Shown: positions 46,356 through 55,713 of the stretch, one piece after another
How the letters are laid out: every line of letters begins with the position of its first letter
How positions within the stretch are numbered: the first letter of the stretch is position 1
NCBI GenBank assembly: GCA_963821735.1
Contig: CAWGFK010000028.1
Span: 1 to 64,000, forward strand
Direction: 5' to 3'
DNA from: Laspinema sp963821735
GTDB taxonomy: Bacteria; Cyanobacteriota; Cyanobacteriia; Cyanobacteriales; Laspinemataceae
Length of the DNA stretch: 64,000 nucleotides
Made by a program: the position numbers and the translations under genes
Notes under the pieces: generated by a model
Databases searched by the model: none
What the model was told of the DNA's origin: nothing
Seen by the model: the letters and a program-made list of their open reading frames with translations, nothing else

Positions 46356-46401
46356 CCCTTGTCCGGTTTGGGCTGATTTTGCCCATACCGGAGAATCCCC
46401 C

Positions 46402-48738
46402 CTAACCCCGATCGCTGGGTAATCCCTCCTTTAGCGGTTCACTTTGGTGAGCTTTGTTCAGGGCAACCGTTATGGGACCCGATTGGTCCTGATTTGTTGC
46501 CAACCCCAGTTGGAGGCGTTTCAGGGAGAGGAGACTGCCGCACAGCAGGAGGCGATCGCCCGCTTGCACCTGAGTCCCTCCATGAGGAAACCTAATAAAC
46601 TGCCCTTCCCGGCGAATCGCTTGCACCTGCACCTCATACTCCGCCCGTAAATCCAGTTGCGCCAAGGTTTTATCGGTGATTGGACTCTGTTCGGGGACCA
46701 TCAGCCATTGACAGGAGCGATTTTCTTGGGGAATCGCTACCTCTCCCCGGGCTAACTGCTCAAAGGTGGTCAGTTCTTGCGCTTGTCCCACCACCAGGAG
46801 TTTATCCCCCGTCACCAAGGCTGTATCCGCCGTGGGATAGTCGATTTCTTCCCCATTGGCGCGACGAATTGCCATTAAACTCACCCCACTGAGTCGGCGC
46901 ATATCCGTTTGTTCTAAGGTCATCCCTGCCAACGGAGACCCCTCCGGTAGGGGATACCATTTGCTGTTCATATCCAATGCCGCCACCTGTAACTCCCGGG
47001 AGACTTCCTCGGGCGATCGCACCGGACGTAATTCTAAATAGTGATGACTGCGAATTTGTTCGATTTCTCGCCGAATCCCCGGCAACGGCAATCCCACCCC
47101 CAGTAACAAATGAGTCGCCAGTTCTAAACTCACCTCAAATTCCGATTGCACCACTTCCGAGGCCCCCAATTGATAGAGGAGTTCAATCTCCTTTTCTTGG
47201 TTCGCCTGGACTACCACATCTAATTCTGGCGATAACTCCAGCGATCGCTTCAGACACAACCGCGTACTCATCGGGTCCGGCAGGGCCACCGCCACCGCCT
47301 TCGCCTGATCCACTCCCGCTGCCTCCAAAACGTGCAACGATGCCGCATTCCCATAAATATAGGGAATTCCCGCCGCCCGCAGTTGCCCGATCGCCCGTTC
47401 GGAACTATCAATCACCACCAACGGATAGTTATGCGCTTGCAGCAGTTGGACCACTTTTTTCCCCACCCGTCCATATCCACAAACCACCACGCGATCGGGC
47501 AAAGGAATCTCCTCGGAAACAGCCTGGGGGCCACTGGTATCCTCAAAAAATCGCTTCAACCAGACCTGATTCTCCGCCCAATCCAGCAATTTCGGCACCA
47601 GTCGCAACACAAATGGTGTCACCACCAGAGTTACCGCAGTCGTCCCTAAAATCAACAAATACACCGGACGGGAAACCAACCCCGTCGCCAGTCCCTGGGC
47701 CGTCAACACAAAGGAAAATTCCCCAATTTGCGCCAGTCCCAACCCCACAATCAACGCCGTTCTAAGGGGATAGCCAAAGCTGGTCACAATCGGGGTGATA
47801 ATTAAAAATTTGCCCACAAACACCAAACAGACTAACCCCAGAATCAGTTCCAGATTCTGCCAGAGAAACAATGGGTCAATCAGCATTCCCACGGACACAA
47901 AAAACAGGGCCGCCAAAATATCTCGCAGAGGTTCGACATAGGTGAGGGTTTGGTCTGCATATTCCACCTCAGAAATCATCAACCCCGCAACGAAGGCCCC
48001 CATTTCAATGGAAAACCCCAAGTAGTAGGTGACTAAGGCAATTCCCAAACATAAGGCAATCACCCCGAGTAAAAACAGTTCTTGACTCTCCGTTTTTGCC
48101 AGAAACCGCAGCAACTGGGGAACGAGGAATAACCCCACCGCGACTGCTGCCACGGCAAACAGGGCAATTCGCACCACGGCAGAAAGCACCGCCATCCCGA
48201 TCGCCTCCGGGGGTTCGTTCAGGGCCGGTAACACCGCTAACATGAACCCCAAGGCTAAATCTTGGACTACCAAAATCCCCAGCATCACCTGACCCTGTAG
48301 GGTGGGGAGTTCGTTACGTTCCATCAAACATTTCAGGACCACAGCGGTGGAGGACAGGGAGAGAATCGCCCCCAAAAAGACGCCCTGGGACCAAGAGGTA
48401 CACCAACCCATCACCAGAGAAACGAAGGTGGTGACGGCGATGGTTAAGACAATCTGGAGAGTGCCACCCCCGAGACTAATCCCTTTGACTTTTTTAAGTT
48501 CTGCAAAGGAAAACTCAACTCCCAGGGCAAATAATAGTAGGGCCACGCCAAATTGAGCTAGGGTTTCCACTTGAATCAGTTCTTTGATCCATCCCAAACC
48601 GGCAGGACCCACGACGATTCCCCCCAGTAAGTAGCCCAAAATAGCCGGTTGGCCCAGGAGGGACGCGAATAAACCACCACTAGCAGCAGCGGCCAGCATC
48701 GTTACTAAGTCAAGGATGAGTCTAAAGTCTTCTTGCAC
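46402..48738 (-). CDS. CPA2 cation:proton antiporter with RCK domains (KefB-like)
   Basis: Seven hundred and seventy-eight residues. An N-terminal 12-13 helix exchanger domain (ALLLFALGVEFSFAELKKVK, SLSSTAVVLKCL, GFSIEMGAFVAGLMISEVEY, GLAQIGEFSFVLTAQGLA) ends near residue 390. A TrkA-N/RCK domain follows (RVVVCGYGRVGKKVVQLLQ, YGNAASLHVLEAAGVDQAKA), then two TrkA-C modules near 575-650 and 675-750. The gene probably moves K+ or Na+ against H+ and is gated by nucleotide binding. The exact ion cannot be told. The last residues (HQSEPLKEGLPSDRG) are variable. Confidence 0.9.
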   Translation of the reverse strand: MQEDFRLILDLVTMLAAAASGGLFASLLGQPAILGYLLGGIVVGPAGLGWIKELIQVETLAQFGVALLLFALGVEFSFAELKKVKGISLGGGTLQIVLTIAVTTFVSLVMGWCTSWSQGVFLGAILSLSSTAVVLKCLMERNELPTLQGQVMLGILVVQDLALGFMLAVLPALNEPPEAIGMAVLSAVVRIALFAVAAVAVGLFLVPQLLRFLAKTESQELFLLGVIALCLGIALVTYYLGFSIEMGAFVAGLMISEVEYADQTLTYVEPLRDILAALFFVSVGMLIDPLFLWQNLELILGLVCLVFVGKFLIITPIVTSFGYPLRTALIVGLGLAQIGEFSFVLTAQGLATGLVSRPVYLLILGTTAVTLVVTPFVLRLVPKLLDWAENQVWLKRFFEDTSGPQAVSEEIPLPDRVVVCGYGRVGKKVVQLLQAHNYPLVVIDSSERAIGQLRAAGIPYIYGNAASLHVLEAAGVDQAKAVAVALPDPMSTRLCLKRSLELSPELDVVVQANQEKEIELLYQLGASEVVQSEFEVSLELATHLLLGVGLPLPGIRREIEQIRSHHYLELRPVRSPEEVSRELQVAALDMNSKWYPLPEGSPLAGMTLEQTDMRRLSGVSLMAIRRANGEEIDYPTADTALVTGDKLLVVGQAQELTTFEQLARGEVAIPQENRSCQWLMVPEQSPITDKTLAQLDLRAEYEVQVQAIRREGQFIRFPHGGTQVQAGDRLLLCGSLLSLKRLQLGLATNQDQSGPITVALNKAHQSEPLKEGLPSDRG

Positions 48739-49221
48739 GGGTGTTTGTCAAAAATGAGAGAAATGTTACGGGTTATAACAATTCAGCATAACGATTTTTG
48801 GGGGGAAGCATGAGGGATGATGGGGGAGATTGGGGAGATGGGGGAGATTGGGGAGATGGGGGAGATTGGGAGGATGGGGGAGATTGGGGAGATGGGGGAG
48901 GATGGGGAAGCATGAGGGATGATGGTAGTAACGACTGAAGTCGTTACTACAAACGAAGAGAACGACTGAAGTCGTTACTACAAACGAAGAGAACGACTGA
49001 AGTCGTTACTACAAACGAAGAGAACGACTGAAGGCGGGACGTTGAACTTCTCCCCCATCCTCCCCATCTCCCCAATCTCCCCCATCCTCCCCATCTCCCC
49101 CATCCTCCCCATCCTCCCCATCCTCCCCATCCTCCCCAGAAAGGGCGTGATAAAATGTGGAACTTAGCGCGATCGCCCGTAAGTCTATCTAGCACGATTA
49201 AAACAGACGAATAGAAGAATC
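48739..49221. repeat. Composite inverted-repeat element with family-A copies
   Basis: About 480 bases with no gene. A G-rich tract of GGGGGAGATTGGGGAGAT units (48820-48908) and a C-rich tract of CCCCATCCTCC units (49051-49138) form the arms of an inverted repeat about 320 bases long. The loop holds three full family-A dyads (48925-48950, 48961-48984, 48992-49015) and one partial (49023-49033), 31 bases apart. It lies between the antiporter start and the M23 peptidase start, so both promoters must be at its edges. Confidence 0.85.
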
Positions 49222-50169
49222 ATGACTCACCTGCATAGCTCAAATCCGATCGCCCCTGGGATGCTGGGTTGGCTCTTCAGAGGGGCCAATCCCTGGCTAA
49301 AACAACAAGTCAAAACCAAAACGGCCCCGGTGATTGGATTGACGGTTTCGGTACTCTTAGCCCTTGCCAACTCGGTGCAAGCGTTAGAAGTCCAGGTGGA
49401 ACCAGAGAATCCGCAACTGGGGGATACTCTCTCCGTGGTGATTTCAACTGACGCCTCAGATTCAGCCACGCCAACGGTGATGTCTCCTGATGGCCCGGTC
49501 CCAGCTTTTCCCCTTGGGGGCAATCGGTATCGGGCGATGATCCCCACGACGCCGTTAAGTCAAGCGGGACGATGGGAAATTCGGGTGGAAGGGGAGGCTC
49601 AAACCCGCAATATTGCCGTGTGGGTGAGCGATCGCGAGTTTCCGACCCAATCCATTTGGCTACCCCCGGGTAAAGACGACCTCGAAGGGACCGATATGGA
49701 ATTCGACCGGGTAGATGAATTTAAAAAACTCGTCACTCCTGAGAAATTCTGGAATGGTGCGTTTTTGCGCCCCAATAACGGACCGATTACCACCATTTAT
49801 GGAGTCCGTCGGTATTACAATGGGGTGTTTGCCGATGATTATTACCATCGCGGTGTAGACTATGCCGGATCCCAGGGTTCTCCTGTAGTGGCTCCTGCTG
49901 CTGGTCGAATCGCCTTGGTGGGACGGGAATCGGAAGGGTTTGAAATTCATGGCAACATCGTGGGGATCGATCATGGTCAGGGCTTAACCTCCCTGTATTT
50001 GCATCTGAGTCGGATTGATGTCCAGGAAGGCGATATGGTGCAGGCGGGTCAAGTCATTGGGGCAGTCGGGTCAACCGGCGCTTCGACCGGACCTCACCTA
50101 CACTGGGGATTATACGTTCATGGACAATCCATCGATCCGGTGCCCTGGCGATATGAGGGAGTAGAATAA
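49222..50169 (+). CDS. M23-family metallopeptidase (LytM-like)
   Basis: Three hundred and fifteen residues. A signal/anchor segment near residues 34-52 (APVIGLTVSVLLALANSVQA) is followed by a beta-rich N-domain and a C-terminal M23 domain: YYHRGVDYAGSQGSPVVAPA (HxxxD zinc ligands), GRIALVGRE, TSLYLHLSRIDV and GPHLHWGLY (HxH). These enzymes cut peptidoglycan cross-bridges or act as amidase activators; all zinc ligands are present, so it should be catalytic. Location periplasm. Confidence 0.9.
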   Translation: MTHLHSSNPIAPGMLGWLFRGANPWLKQQVKTKTAPVIGLTVSVLLALANSVQALEVQVEPENPQLGDTLSVVISTDASDSATPTVMSPDGPVPAFPLGGNRYRAMIPTTPLSQAGRWEIRVEGEAQTRNIAVWVSDREFPTQSIWLPPGKDDLEGTDMEFDRVDEFKKLVTPEKFWNGAFLRPNNGPITTIYGVRRYYNGVFADDYYHRGVDYAGSQGSPVVAPAAGRIALVGRESEGFEIHGNIVGIDHGQGLTSLYLHLSRIDVQEGDMVQAGQVIGAVGSTGASTGPHLHWGLYVHGQSIDPVPWRYEGVE

Positions 50170-50371
50170 CTCTCATTAGGCATTGAGTACAGTCAAGCCG
50201 CCTGACTAGGGATATCCTGGAGTTGTCTGGAGGTAGAGCTAGGGTAAGGCGGATTGTAGGGCAAGATCTGTGCAGGGTTGTCCTGGCGATCGCAGAGTTG
50301 TCAATGAGGCGATCGCCCCTTGAAACTCTTGGATCAACTGAAAAAAGTGCCGTGGAGCAGAACGAGGCAGT

Positions 50372-50920
50372 ATGAGTATAGAAAAAATCGTAGAACAGGC
50401 ACTACAAGATGGTTATCTAACGCCCGCAATGGAAGCTGAGGTGGGCAGAATTTGCAACACCGCCTCAGAACTGTCTATTGAAGAGTACATGGCTTTGGAT
50501 CGCCTGATGGGGTCGCTCTTAACTGGAGAAGTGGTGGTTTTACCACGGAAACAGTTTATTAATGTCATGGAAGAGTTGGTGCTCTCTGAGGCGATCGCCC
50601 GAGTTGCCGAAATTGAGGCAACAAGCGATCGGACCCTGGATGTCGGCGATATTGCCGCTTATGCACTCAACCGACTTCCTCCCCTTTATGCAACCACGGA
50701 GGAAGGCGCAAACTATCAGCGGGTTCGAGCCAAGGATGAACTGCAAGAGCTCATCTCCAAACAAGTCGAGGAGGCGATCGCCCGGTATCTGGACCGCCCA
50801 GAATTCCCGGGTAGAGTCGCTCTGGGTAAAAGTTCGGGCAAAGAAATGCTCACTCAAGTTAACAGCATCCTTCAGTCCTACGCGACTATCTTTGAACCCC
50901 AATCCAATACCCCTAGTTAA
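50372..50920 (+). CDS. ComFB-family protein
   Basis: One hundred and eighty-two residues. The region from about 65 to 130 (INVMEELVLSEAIARVAEIE, DVGDIAAYALNRLPPLYATT) carries the ComFB signature. Recent work describes cyanobacterial ComFB-type proteins as cyclic-dinucleotide receptors linked to competence and motility or cell size; I apply that here by family only. The protein has about 60 extra N-terminal residues and a C-terminal 40-residue tail. The ATG at 50372 follows GAGGCAGT. No pilus or competence gene is adjacent. Confidence 0.82.
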   Translation: MSIEKIVEQALQDGYLTPAMEAEVGRICNTASELSIEEYMALDRLMGSLLTGEVVVLPRKQFINVMEELVLSEAIARVAEIEATSDRTLDVGDIAAYALNRLPPLYATTEEGANYQRVRAKDELQELISKQVEEAIARYLDRPEFPGRVALGKSSGKEMLTQVNSILQSYATIFEPQSNTPS

Positions 50921-51580
50921 AGGAATTCCCTCCCACACCACTCGGTGCGCTGTGTTCGGATTCCGATTGGCTTTTTTAACGGTTTTGCTTGCCAAAACTT
51001 ACCCCAAGAGGGGAACTGTTTTAGTCCTGACAATTAAGGCGCTCCTTTTAGGGGCGTCTTTCTTTTTAATGCCAAATTCCTCCCCATTCCTAATGAATAA
51101 AAATTGCTCCCGGTTCTGATCTGTTGAGCCGCTAACGAGGTTCAAACCGCATGGGTTAATCTCTACTGTTCTCAACAGATTTGTCTCAACAGATTTGGGC
51201 GCAATTTCAACGCCATTCATCCGGACTCGGGAAGGAGAGTCGCTCGGCGATCGCAGTTATTTCCGAATTATTTCCGACAATGGCATCATTGTCAGCAATT
51301 CCAGATAAAAGTTATTCCGATGCTCCCGATAGAGGGTCCCCCAAGTCGGGTCGAGTCTTCGAGGATGAGTTCCCGGCAAGCAATCCTCGAAATCCCCATT
51401 AAAATCCTTAAGCGCTCCCTAGCCCATCTCTCATCCGGCATCATTTTACAGCAAATATAAATCAGGTTGTTTTGCTACCCCTAATTTTCACCGATCGCCG
51501 ACTTTCTCCAGAAGGGGCGATCGCCTCTTGTAAATCATAACAGAATATTCTCTACCCATTTTTAATTATCAAGGACAACC
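50921..51580. other. Gap with terminator, no supported gene
   Basis: Six hundred and sixty bases. A terminator hairpin is at 51037-51068. Small ORFs such as 51181-51402 have no ribosome site or family resemblance. The rest is cyanobacterial-looking spacer with GCGATCGC-type octamers at 51249 and 51518. I see no RNA gene. Confidence 0.5.
51037..51068 (+). terminator. Intrinsic terminator after the ComFB gene
   Basis: AGGCGCTCC and GGGGCGTCT pair around TTTTA, followed by TTCTTTTT. It is about 117 bases past the ComFB stop and is the nearest terminator-like signal on that strand. Confidence 0.7.
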
Positions 51581-53323
51581 ATGAACTCAATCAGTGGTCA
51601 GCTATACCGACCGATCGCTCAATGGACTGGACAATTAATCTTACCCTCCCTGGCACAACGTCACCGGGATGGCGGCGTTTATCTCACCCTCGAAAATACC
51701 CCCGAACCCTACCGCCATCTCAAAGGTCAAACCGTCTGGCTCAACTGGCATTCCAACTCAATTCATCAAAGCTGGATCAACCGGGCAGTTACGGATATTC
51801 ACTTTGATGAAACCACTCGTCAAAGTATGGAGAATTTTAGTATCCACCCCACCCGGTTAGAGGGATGGTCAAATGTTAGCCCCTTAGAATCCCTAGCAGG
51901 TGCTAGACCCGACGATGATATTCAGGTCGAACTAGACGTGCAGACGGTAGAACAAGTCGGAAATACCTGGATTGTGAGCATCGGTGATGAACCGATCCAA
52001 ATTGTCGGGGTTCAAAAAGCTTTTGTGCGATTTGTAGCATCGGCAGGAGACAAGCGCTACCGCGTTAGACACTATAATCCTCAAACCCGAAATTTTGACG
52101 GGAAAGAAGAAACGATCGCCCTGCCGGATGCCGGATTTTTACATCCCGGACATCAGGTCGAACAAAGTTCGATTCTCGATATTGAAACTTCTCCCCTCAA
52201 TGCTGAAGGATGGTATATTTATGGCGATCGCGATCCAGAGGGATTGTTTATTGTCGGGGCCATTGAACCCGCAGCCGCGCTCTCCCTTGCACCGACGCGG
52301 ATGTTAAGTGGACGGGAAGAAACTCGCCAGCACTTTGTAGAAACGAAGTGGGAACAGATTCCCTTGCATCGCATGGAACGCACCCTGGTGGATAACAATG
52401 GGGGTATCCTCTATGGCAATCAGCGATCGCCAGATTTGATGCAAAAACGCACCCGCGAATTGTGGTATAAAGGGGATGTGGGCTTGGTGGTGCATACCTT
52501 CGGTTGGCGCGGGGGAGAACGGGGCGATCGGGCGATTCTGGGACTGGTTCCAGGACATTTTGCCTTTGGATTTGCCCAAGTGATACCCGATGAATTTACG
52601 GGGGAGTTACGCTTTAATTTAGTATATCGCCAAGTATATGGACATAACCGGGAAGGGGTAGTGGCCGGTGCTGATCGTTGGCACTCCTATATGGGGAGTT
52701 TTAAGCGGGGGTGGATGTACACCTTGCCGGTTTCTGATGTAGTGATTCGTATTCCTGAACTGACGGTCCCCTACCAATTGGGCGATCGCCGGTTTGACCC
52801 CATGCAAACAATCCTCCAAGAACTCGCCTTCATGGAAACCCGATATCGCACCGGACCGGGAAACGGGGCCTCGGTGGTAACTCCTGCTACATCTTGTGTC
52901 AAAGATTCCAGTCAATCCCTGTTTGCCGCGATCCAACGCCTCAAAACCGAAGTAATCAGCGATCGCACCGTCAAACAGTGGGTAGAAAATCACCCCACCG
53001 ACTTCGAGGTTCACCGATTTAAACGCCTGGAATTATTACTCGAACAAGTCGAAAAATCGATGTTAATTCCTCTGGGTTATGTCCCTCAAAATTGGCGAGG
53101 AGAGAATCAGGAAGTTGCCGCCCATCGCCGGGGGGCATCGTTTAATGCCTCTACGATTTTGGAAGGATTGAAAGCCTGGAAAACCATGTTGCCCCGCCGC
53201 GCTGAAATGGAACTGATGCGGGTGTTAATGGAATATGGCGGGACGATGTTTGATTACCAATCAGCAATGATTGGCGGAAAAATTTCGGGATTAGTTCCGA
53301 ATCCGCCTACGGTAATTTTGTAA
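51581..53323 (+). CDS. Large conserved cyanobacterial protein of unknown function
   Basis: Five hundred and eighty residues, no signal peptide or clear membrane segment. Segments such as GGVYLTLENTPEPYRHLKGQ, WYIYGDRDPEGLFIVGAIEP and HTFGWRGGERGDRAILGLVP look well folded, and FIIATQ-type motifs are absent. The C-terminal part (LEGLKAWKTMLPRRAEMELM) is helical. I have seen related proteins loosely labelled as CAAX-protease-like, but the EExxxR and HxxxN/H motifs of that group are not visible, so I do not assign it. The ATG at 51581 follows CAAGGACAACC. Confidence 0.7.
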   Translation: MNSISGQLYRPIAQWTGQLILPSLAQRHRDGGVYLTLENTPEPYRHLKGQTVWLNWHSNSIHQSWINRAVTDIHFDETTRQSMENFSIHPTRLEGWSNVSPLESLAGARPDDDIQVELDVQTVEQVGNTWIVSIGDEPIQIVGVQKAFVRFVASAGDKRYRVRHYNPQTRNFDGKEETIALPDAGFLHPGHQVEQSSILDIETSPLNAEGWYIYGDRDPEGLFIVGAIEPAAALSLAPTRMLSGREETRQHFVETKWEQIPLHRMERTLVDNNGGILYGNQRSPDLMQKRTRELWYKGDVGLVVHTFGWRGGERGDRAILGLVPGHFAFGFAQVIPDEFTGELRFNLVYRQVYGHNREGVVAGADRWHSYMGSFKRGWMYTLPVSDVVIRIPELTVPYQLGDRRFDPMQTILQELAFMETRYRTGPGNGASVVTPATSCVKDSSQSLFAAIQRLKTEVISDRTVKQWVENHPTDFEVHRFKRLELLLEQVEKSMLIPLGYVPQNWRGENQEVAAHRRGASFNASTILEGLKAWKTMLPRRAEMELMRVLMEYGGTMFDYQSAMIGGKISGLVPNPPTVIL

Positions 53324-54088
53324 TTTATCCTAACGAGGGGTAGGGCTTTGATAGGCGAATTGCGCTTATCTTTGTTCCCAACCTCTCCCGTGGGAAAGCC
53401 TATTTAAAATCAAAAATTTCTGGTTTGATAGTTTAAAATTTATTTATTTTAAAGCGTCGGTTCAATAGCCAGAGTTTGGAGGTAAAAACTCAAGCCCTTA
53501 ACTCTTCTGGACCGGCGCTATTCATGGGTTTAAAGTCCGGGAGATTTCCGGGGTGACCTTGACGGCTTGGGCCAAATTTTCTTAAGGGATTAATAAGGGA
53601 GTATAAAGAGTTTATAATTCAGCGATTTATTGTTAAAGCAGAAACTGAGCGGGTAGCCAAATCTGGGTCAGAGTTTAACCCAATGTACCCCAAGAAAACT
53701 ATTAGCTCGAATTAGAGCAGAGGAGGCAGGGAATCAGTTAAAATGCATTTGGGGAATATCAGAAAAGTTGCATTTAGAGACGTCCTGGGTTAAAATCGCT
53801 CATTGTTCAGGATACGATCGCGGATTGCTGTGATCCCAACTGCCAGATTTGAGGCAAATTGCGACAAGAACATTCTAAAATTAAGGATGACCTGTAGCAA
53901 ACACTTTATGACCCGAGTGATCAGTTCGAGGGTATCTCTAAATCAGTAGGAGGGAAGGGAACTTAGTCTCTTTTGAGTCCCAAGGCAAACGATCGGGTCT
54001 GTAGGGTTAAGCGCAATTTCCGCTTTGTGCGGGGGTCTGACTGTGGCAACTTCAGGGCTTGGAAGATCTGCACACAGGAGTCCCTAAG
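53324..54088. other. Long gap upstream of the response regulator
   Basis: About 765 bases without a supported gene, one of the longest empty stretches here. GC content is mixed, with AT-rich parts near 53420-53470 and 53590-53630. Several inverted repeats are possible, for example CCGGTCC... around 53500 and GCGCAATTTCCGC near 54010, but none is a recognised RNA. No dispersed repeat family is present. It may contain a small RNA or the distal promoter of the two-component gene. Confidence 0.5.
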
Positions 54089-54196
54089 ATGAGCGCGATT
54101 AGAATGATGAGAGCAAAACCTGTCAACCTATCTGAGATACCCAGCAGCAACTTAGGTGTAGCGGCTCACACAGATGAAACGAATTTTAGTGGTTGA
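54089..54196 (+). CDS. Short upstream ORF overlapping the response-regulator start
   Basis: Thirty-five codons (MSAIRMMRAKPVNLSEIPSS and on) from the ATG at 54089, with AGGAG eight bases upstream (54076-54080). It ends TGA at 54194-54196, 23 bases inside the response-regulator gene in another frame. The regulator ATG itself has no good ribosome site and a TAG in frame just before it. This arrangement fits a leader peptide that couples translation. Whether it is translated is unproven. Confidence 0.45.
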   Translation: MSAIRMMRAKPVNLSEIPSSNLGVAAHTDETNFSG

Positions 54197-54920
54197 TGAT
54201 GATAAAACCCTGCGAATGATGCTGAAACGTCATTTGGAAAAACAGGGATTTGTAGTTGAGGAAGCAGATTCAGGAGTGGAAGCGTTAAACCTGTTCAAGC
54301 GGGATCCACCGGATTTAGTGGTATCAGACGTGATGATGCCGTTGATGGACGGATTTGAATTTTGTCGGCGTCTTCGCACGAATCCCGCTGGGAAGTTGGT
54401 TCCGTTTATTTTCCTATCGAGTAAAGGAGAACTGGACGATCGCATAGAAGGTCACGCGATCGGGGCGGATGATTATTTGATTAAACCCTTTGAACCCTTA
54501 GAGTTGGTGGCGAAAATCGAGGCACAATTAGAGCGATCGCGACGGATTCACGCCGAGATGATCCGGTTGATGCAGCAGTTTACCCCGCAAACTGCGCCGC
54601 CTAGGACCGAGGAAGAGTCGGTGCAACGGATTCACGATCCGGCAGAGGGGTGGCATTGCCATCGGGATCAGTCCGAGGACCTGAACTCGATGCAACCGGA
54701 ACCTCTTCCCCTGACCCCTGCGGAAGCGCGAGTCTTTTGGGAAGTAATTCAAGGTCATCCGAATAAACAAATTGCAGCGCGCTTGGTGATTAGTCCCCGA
54801 ACCGTTCAGACTCATCTGAGTCGAATTTTGAGTAAATTGGGATTAGAAAATCGCTCCCAACTGGTGCGCTTTGCCTTTGAACATGGATATCGACCGGGGA
54901 GTGAACATGAACCGAACTAG
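54174..54920 (+). CDS. Response regulator with LuxR-type output domain
   Basis: Two hundred and forty-eight residues. The receiver domain has acidic residues D8-D10 (VVDDDK), phospho-acceptor D52 in VVSDVMMP, S82 and K104 in YLIKPFEP. After a linker (HAEMIRLMQQFTPQTAPPRT ...) comes a C-terminal helix-turn-helix of the LuxR/NarL type: LTPAEARVFWEVIQGHPNKQ, IAARLVISPRTVQTHLSRIL and SKLGLENRSQLVRFAFEHG. It is a DNA-binding two-component output. No histidine kinase is adjacent; the nearest lies 3.8 kb downstream and is not co-transcribed with it. Confidence 0.93.
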   Translation: MKRILVVDDDKTLRMMLKRHLEKQGFVVEEADSGVEALNLFKRDPPDLVVSDVMMPLMDGFEFCRRLRTNPAGKLVPFIFLSSKGELDDRIEGHAIGADDYLIKPFEPLELVAKIEAQLERSRRIHAEMIRLMQQFTPQTAPPRTEEESVQRIHDPAEGWHCHRDQSEDLNSMQPEPLPLTPAEARVFWEVIQGHPNKQIAARLVISPRTVQTHLSRILSKLGLENRSQLVRFAFEHGYRPGSEHEPN

Positions 54921-54978
54921 GTTTTGGGGGAACCCGAGGGGTATCAAATTTTTACTGTTTGCTGTTTGAGAAAAACCG

Positions 54979-55467
54979 ATGATTCCTGGTCTTTACACAA
55001 TTTCTACCCTGGTGGAGGCGATCGCCGCTCACCCCGAACAATGGCGGCCCTTGGTCTTTACCAATGGCTGTTTCGATCTCCTTCATGTGGGTCACGTTCG
55101 TTATCTCCAAACCGCCAAATCCTTGGGACGGACTCTGGTGGTCGGTCTGAATAGCGATCGCTCGGTCCAAACGATCAAACCCGTCCAACCGGGTATGCCT
55201 GCGCGACCCATTATCCCAGAAATCCAACGGGCTGAAGTGCTTTGTGCCTTAAAACCCGTAGATGGTGTGATTATTTTTAACGAACCCACTGCGATTACCC
55301 TCCTAGACGCCCTCAAGCCGGATATTTACGTTAAAGGTGGAGACTGGACTGTAGAGAGTCTACCGGAAGCCCCAACGGTACAAGGCTATGGGGGCCGCAT
55401 TGAACTTTGTAAAATCGAAGTTCCGACCTCCACTACTGGTATAATTCTTTCTATTCTCAAGCCCTAA
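54979..55467 (+). CDS. RfaE/HldE-type cytidylyl- or adenylyltransferase
   Basis: One hundred and sixty-two residues of the nucleotidyltransferase fold: VFTNGCFDLLHVGHVRYL with the HxGH motif near residues 35-38, VVGLNSDRSVQTIKP and YVKGGDWTVESLPE near 115. It matches the C-terminal (RfaE domain II) half of HldE, which makes ADP-heptose precursors for lipopolysaccharide; the kinase half is not in the window. It starts 58 bases after the regulator gene on the same strand. Nucleotide specificity is uncertain. Confidence 0.88.
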   Translation: MIPGLYTISTLVEAIAAHPEQWRPLVFTNGCFDLLHVGHVRYLQTAKSLGRTLVVGLNSDRSVQTIKPVQPGMPARPIIPEIQRAEVLCALKPVDGVIIFNEPTAITLLDALKPDIYVKGGDWTVESLPEAPTVQGYGGRIELCKIEVPTSTTGIILSILKP

Positions 55468-55713
55468 CCTGAACAGCACCCTAATGTTCAAGTCCATCAA
55501 CCCGATGGGAATTCGCTTGTCCTTAAACTTAAAGGGGGCAGGAATATCCTGCACTGTTCGAGTTAACCGGATCAGTTTCTCTTGACTTCTATGTTTTTTT
55601 ATTCGGATTAAAGAATTAATGCCCCAGGAAGTTACTGGTTAAACCCATTGAAGCCTCCTACTTTTAGATCCAGTAAAATACCTGTTTGTTAATTCGATAT
55701 CCAACAATTTTGT

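Noticed and set aside
46977..47765. + strand ORF of 262 codons inside the antiporter gene
   Set aside because: Antisense shadow of the antiporter; the protein is Pro-rich without domains.
48925..49033. 31-base tandem repeats resembling a CRISPR array
   Set aside because: The repeats follow each other without unique spacers, there are only three full copies, and no cas gene is present.
51181..51402. Small ORF between the ComFB gene and the large hypothetical
   Set aside because: No ribosome site, no family resemblance, and coding bias is poor.
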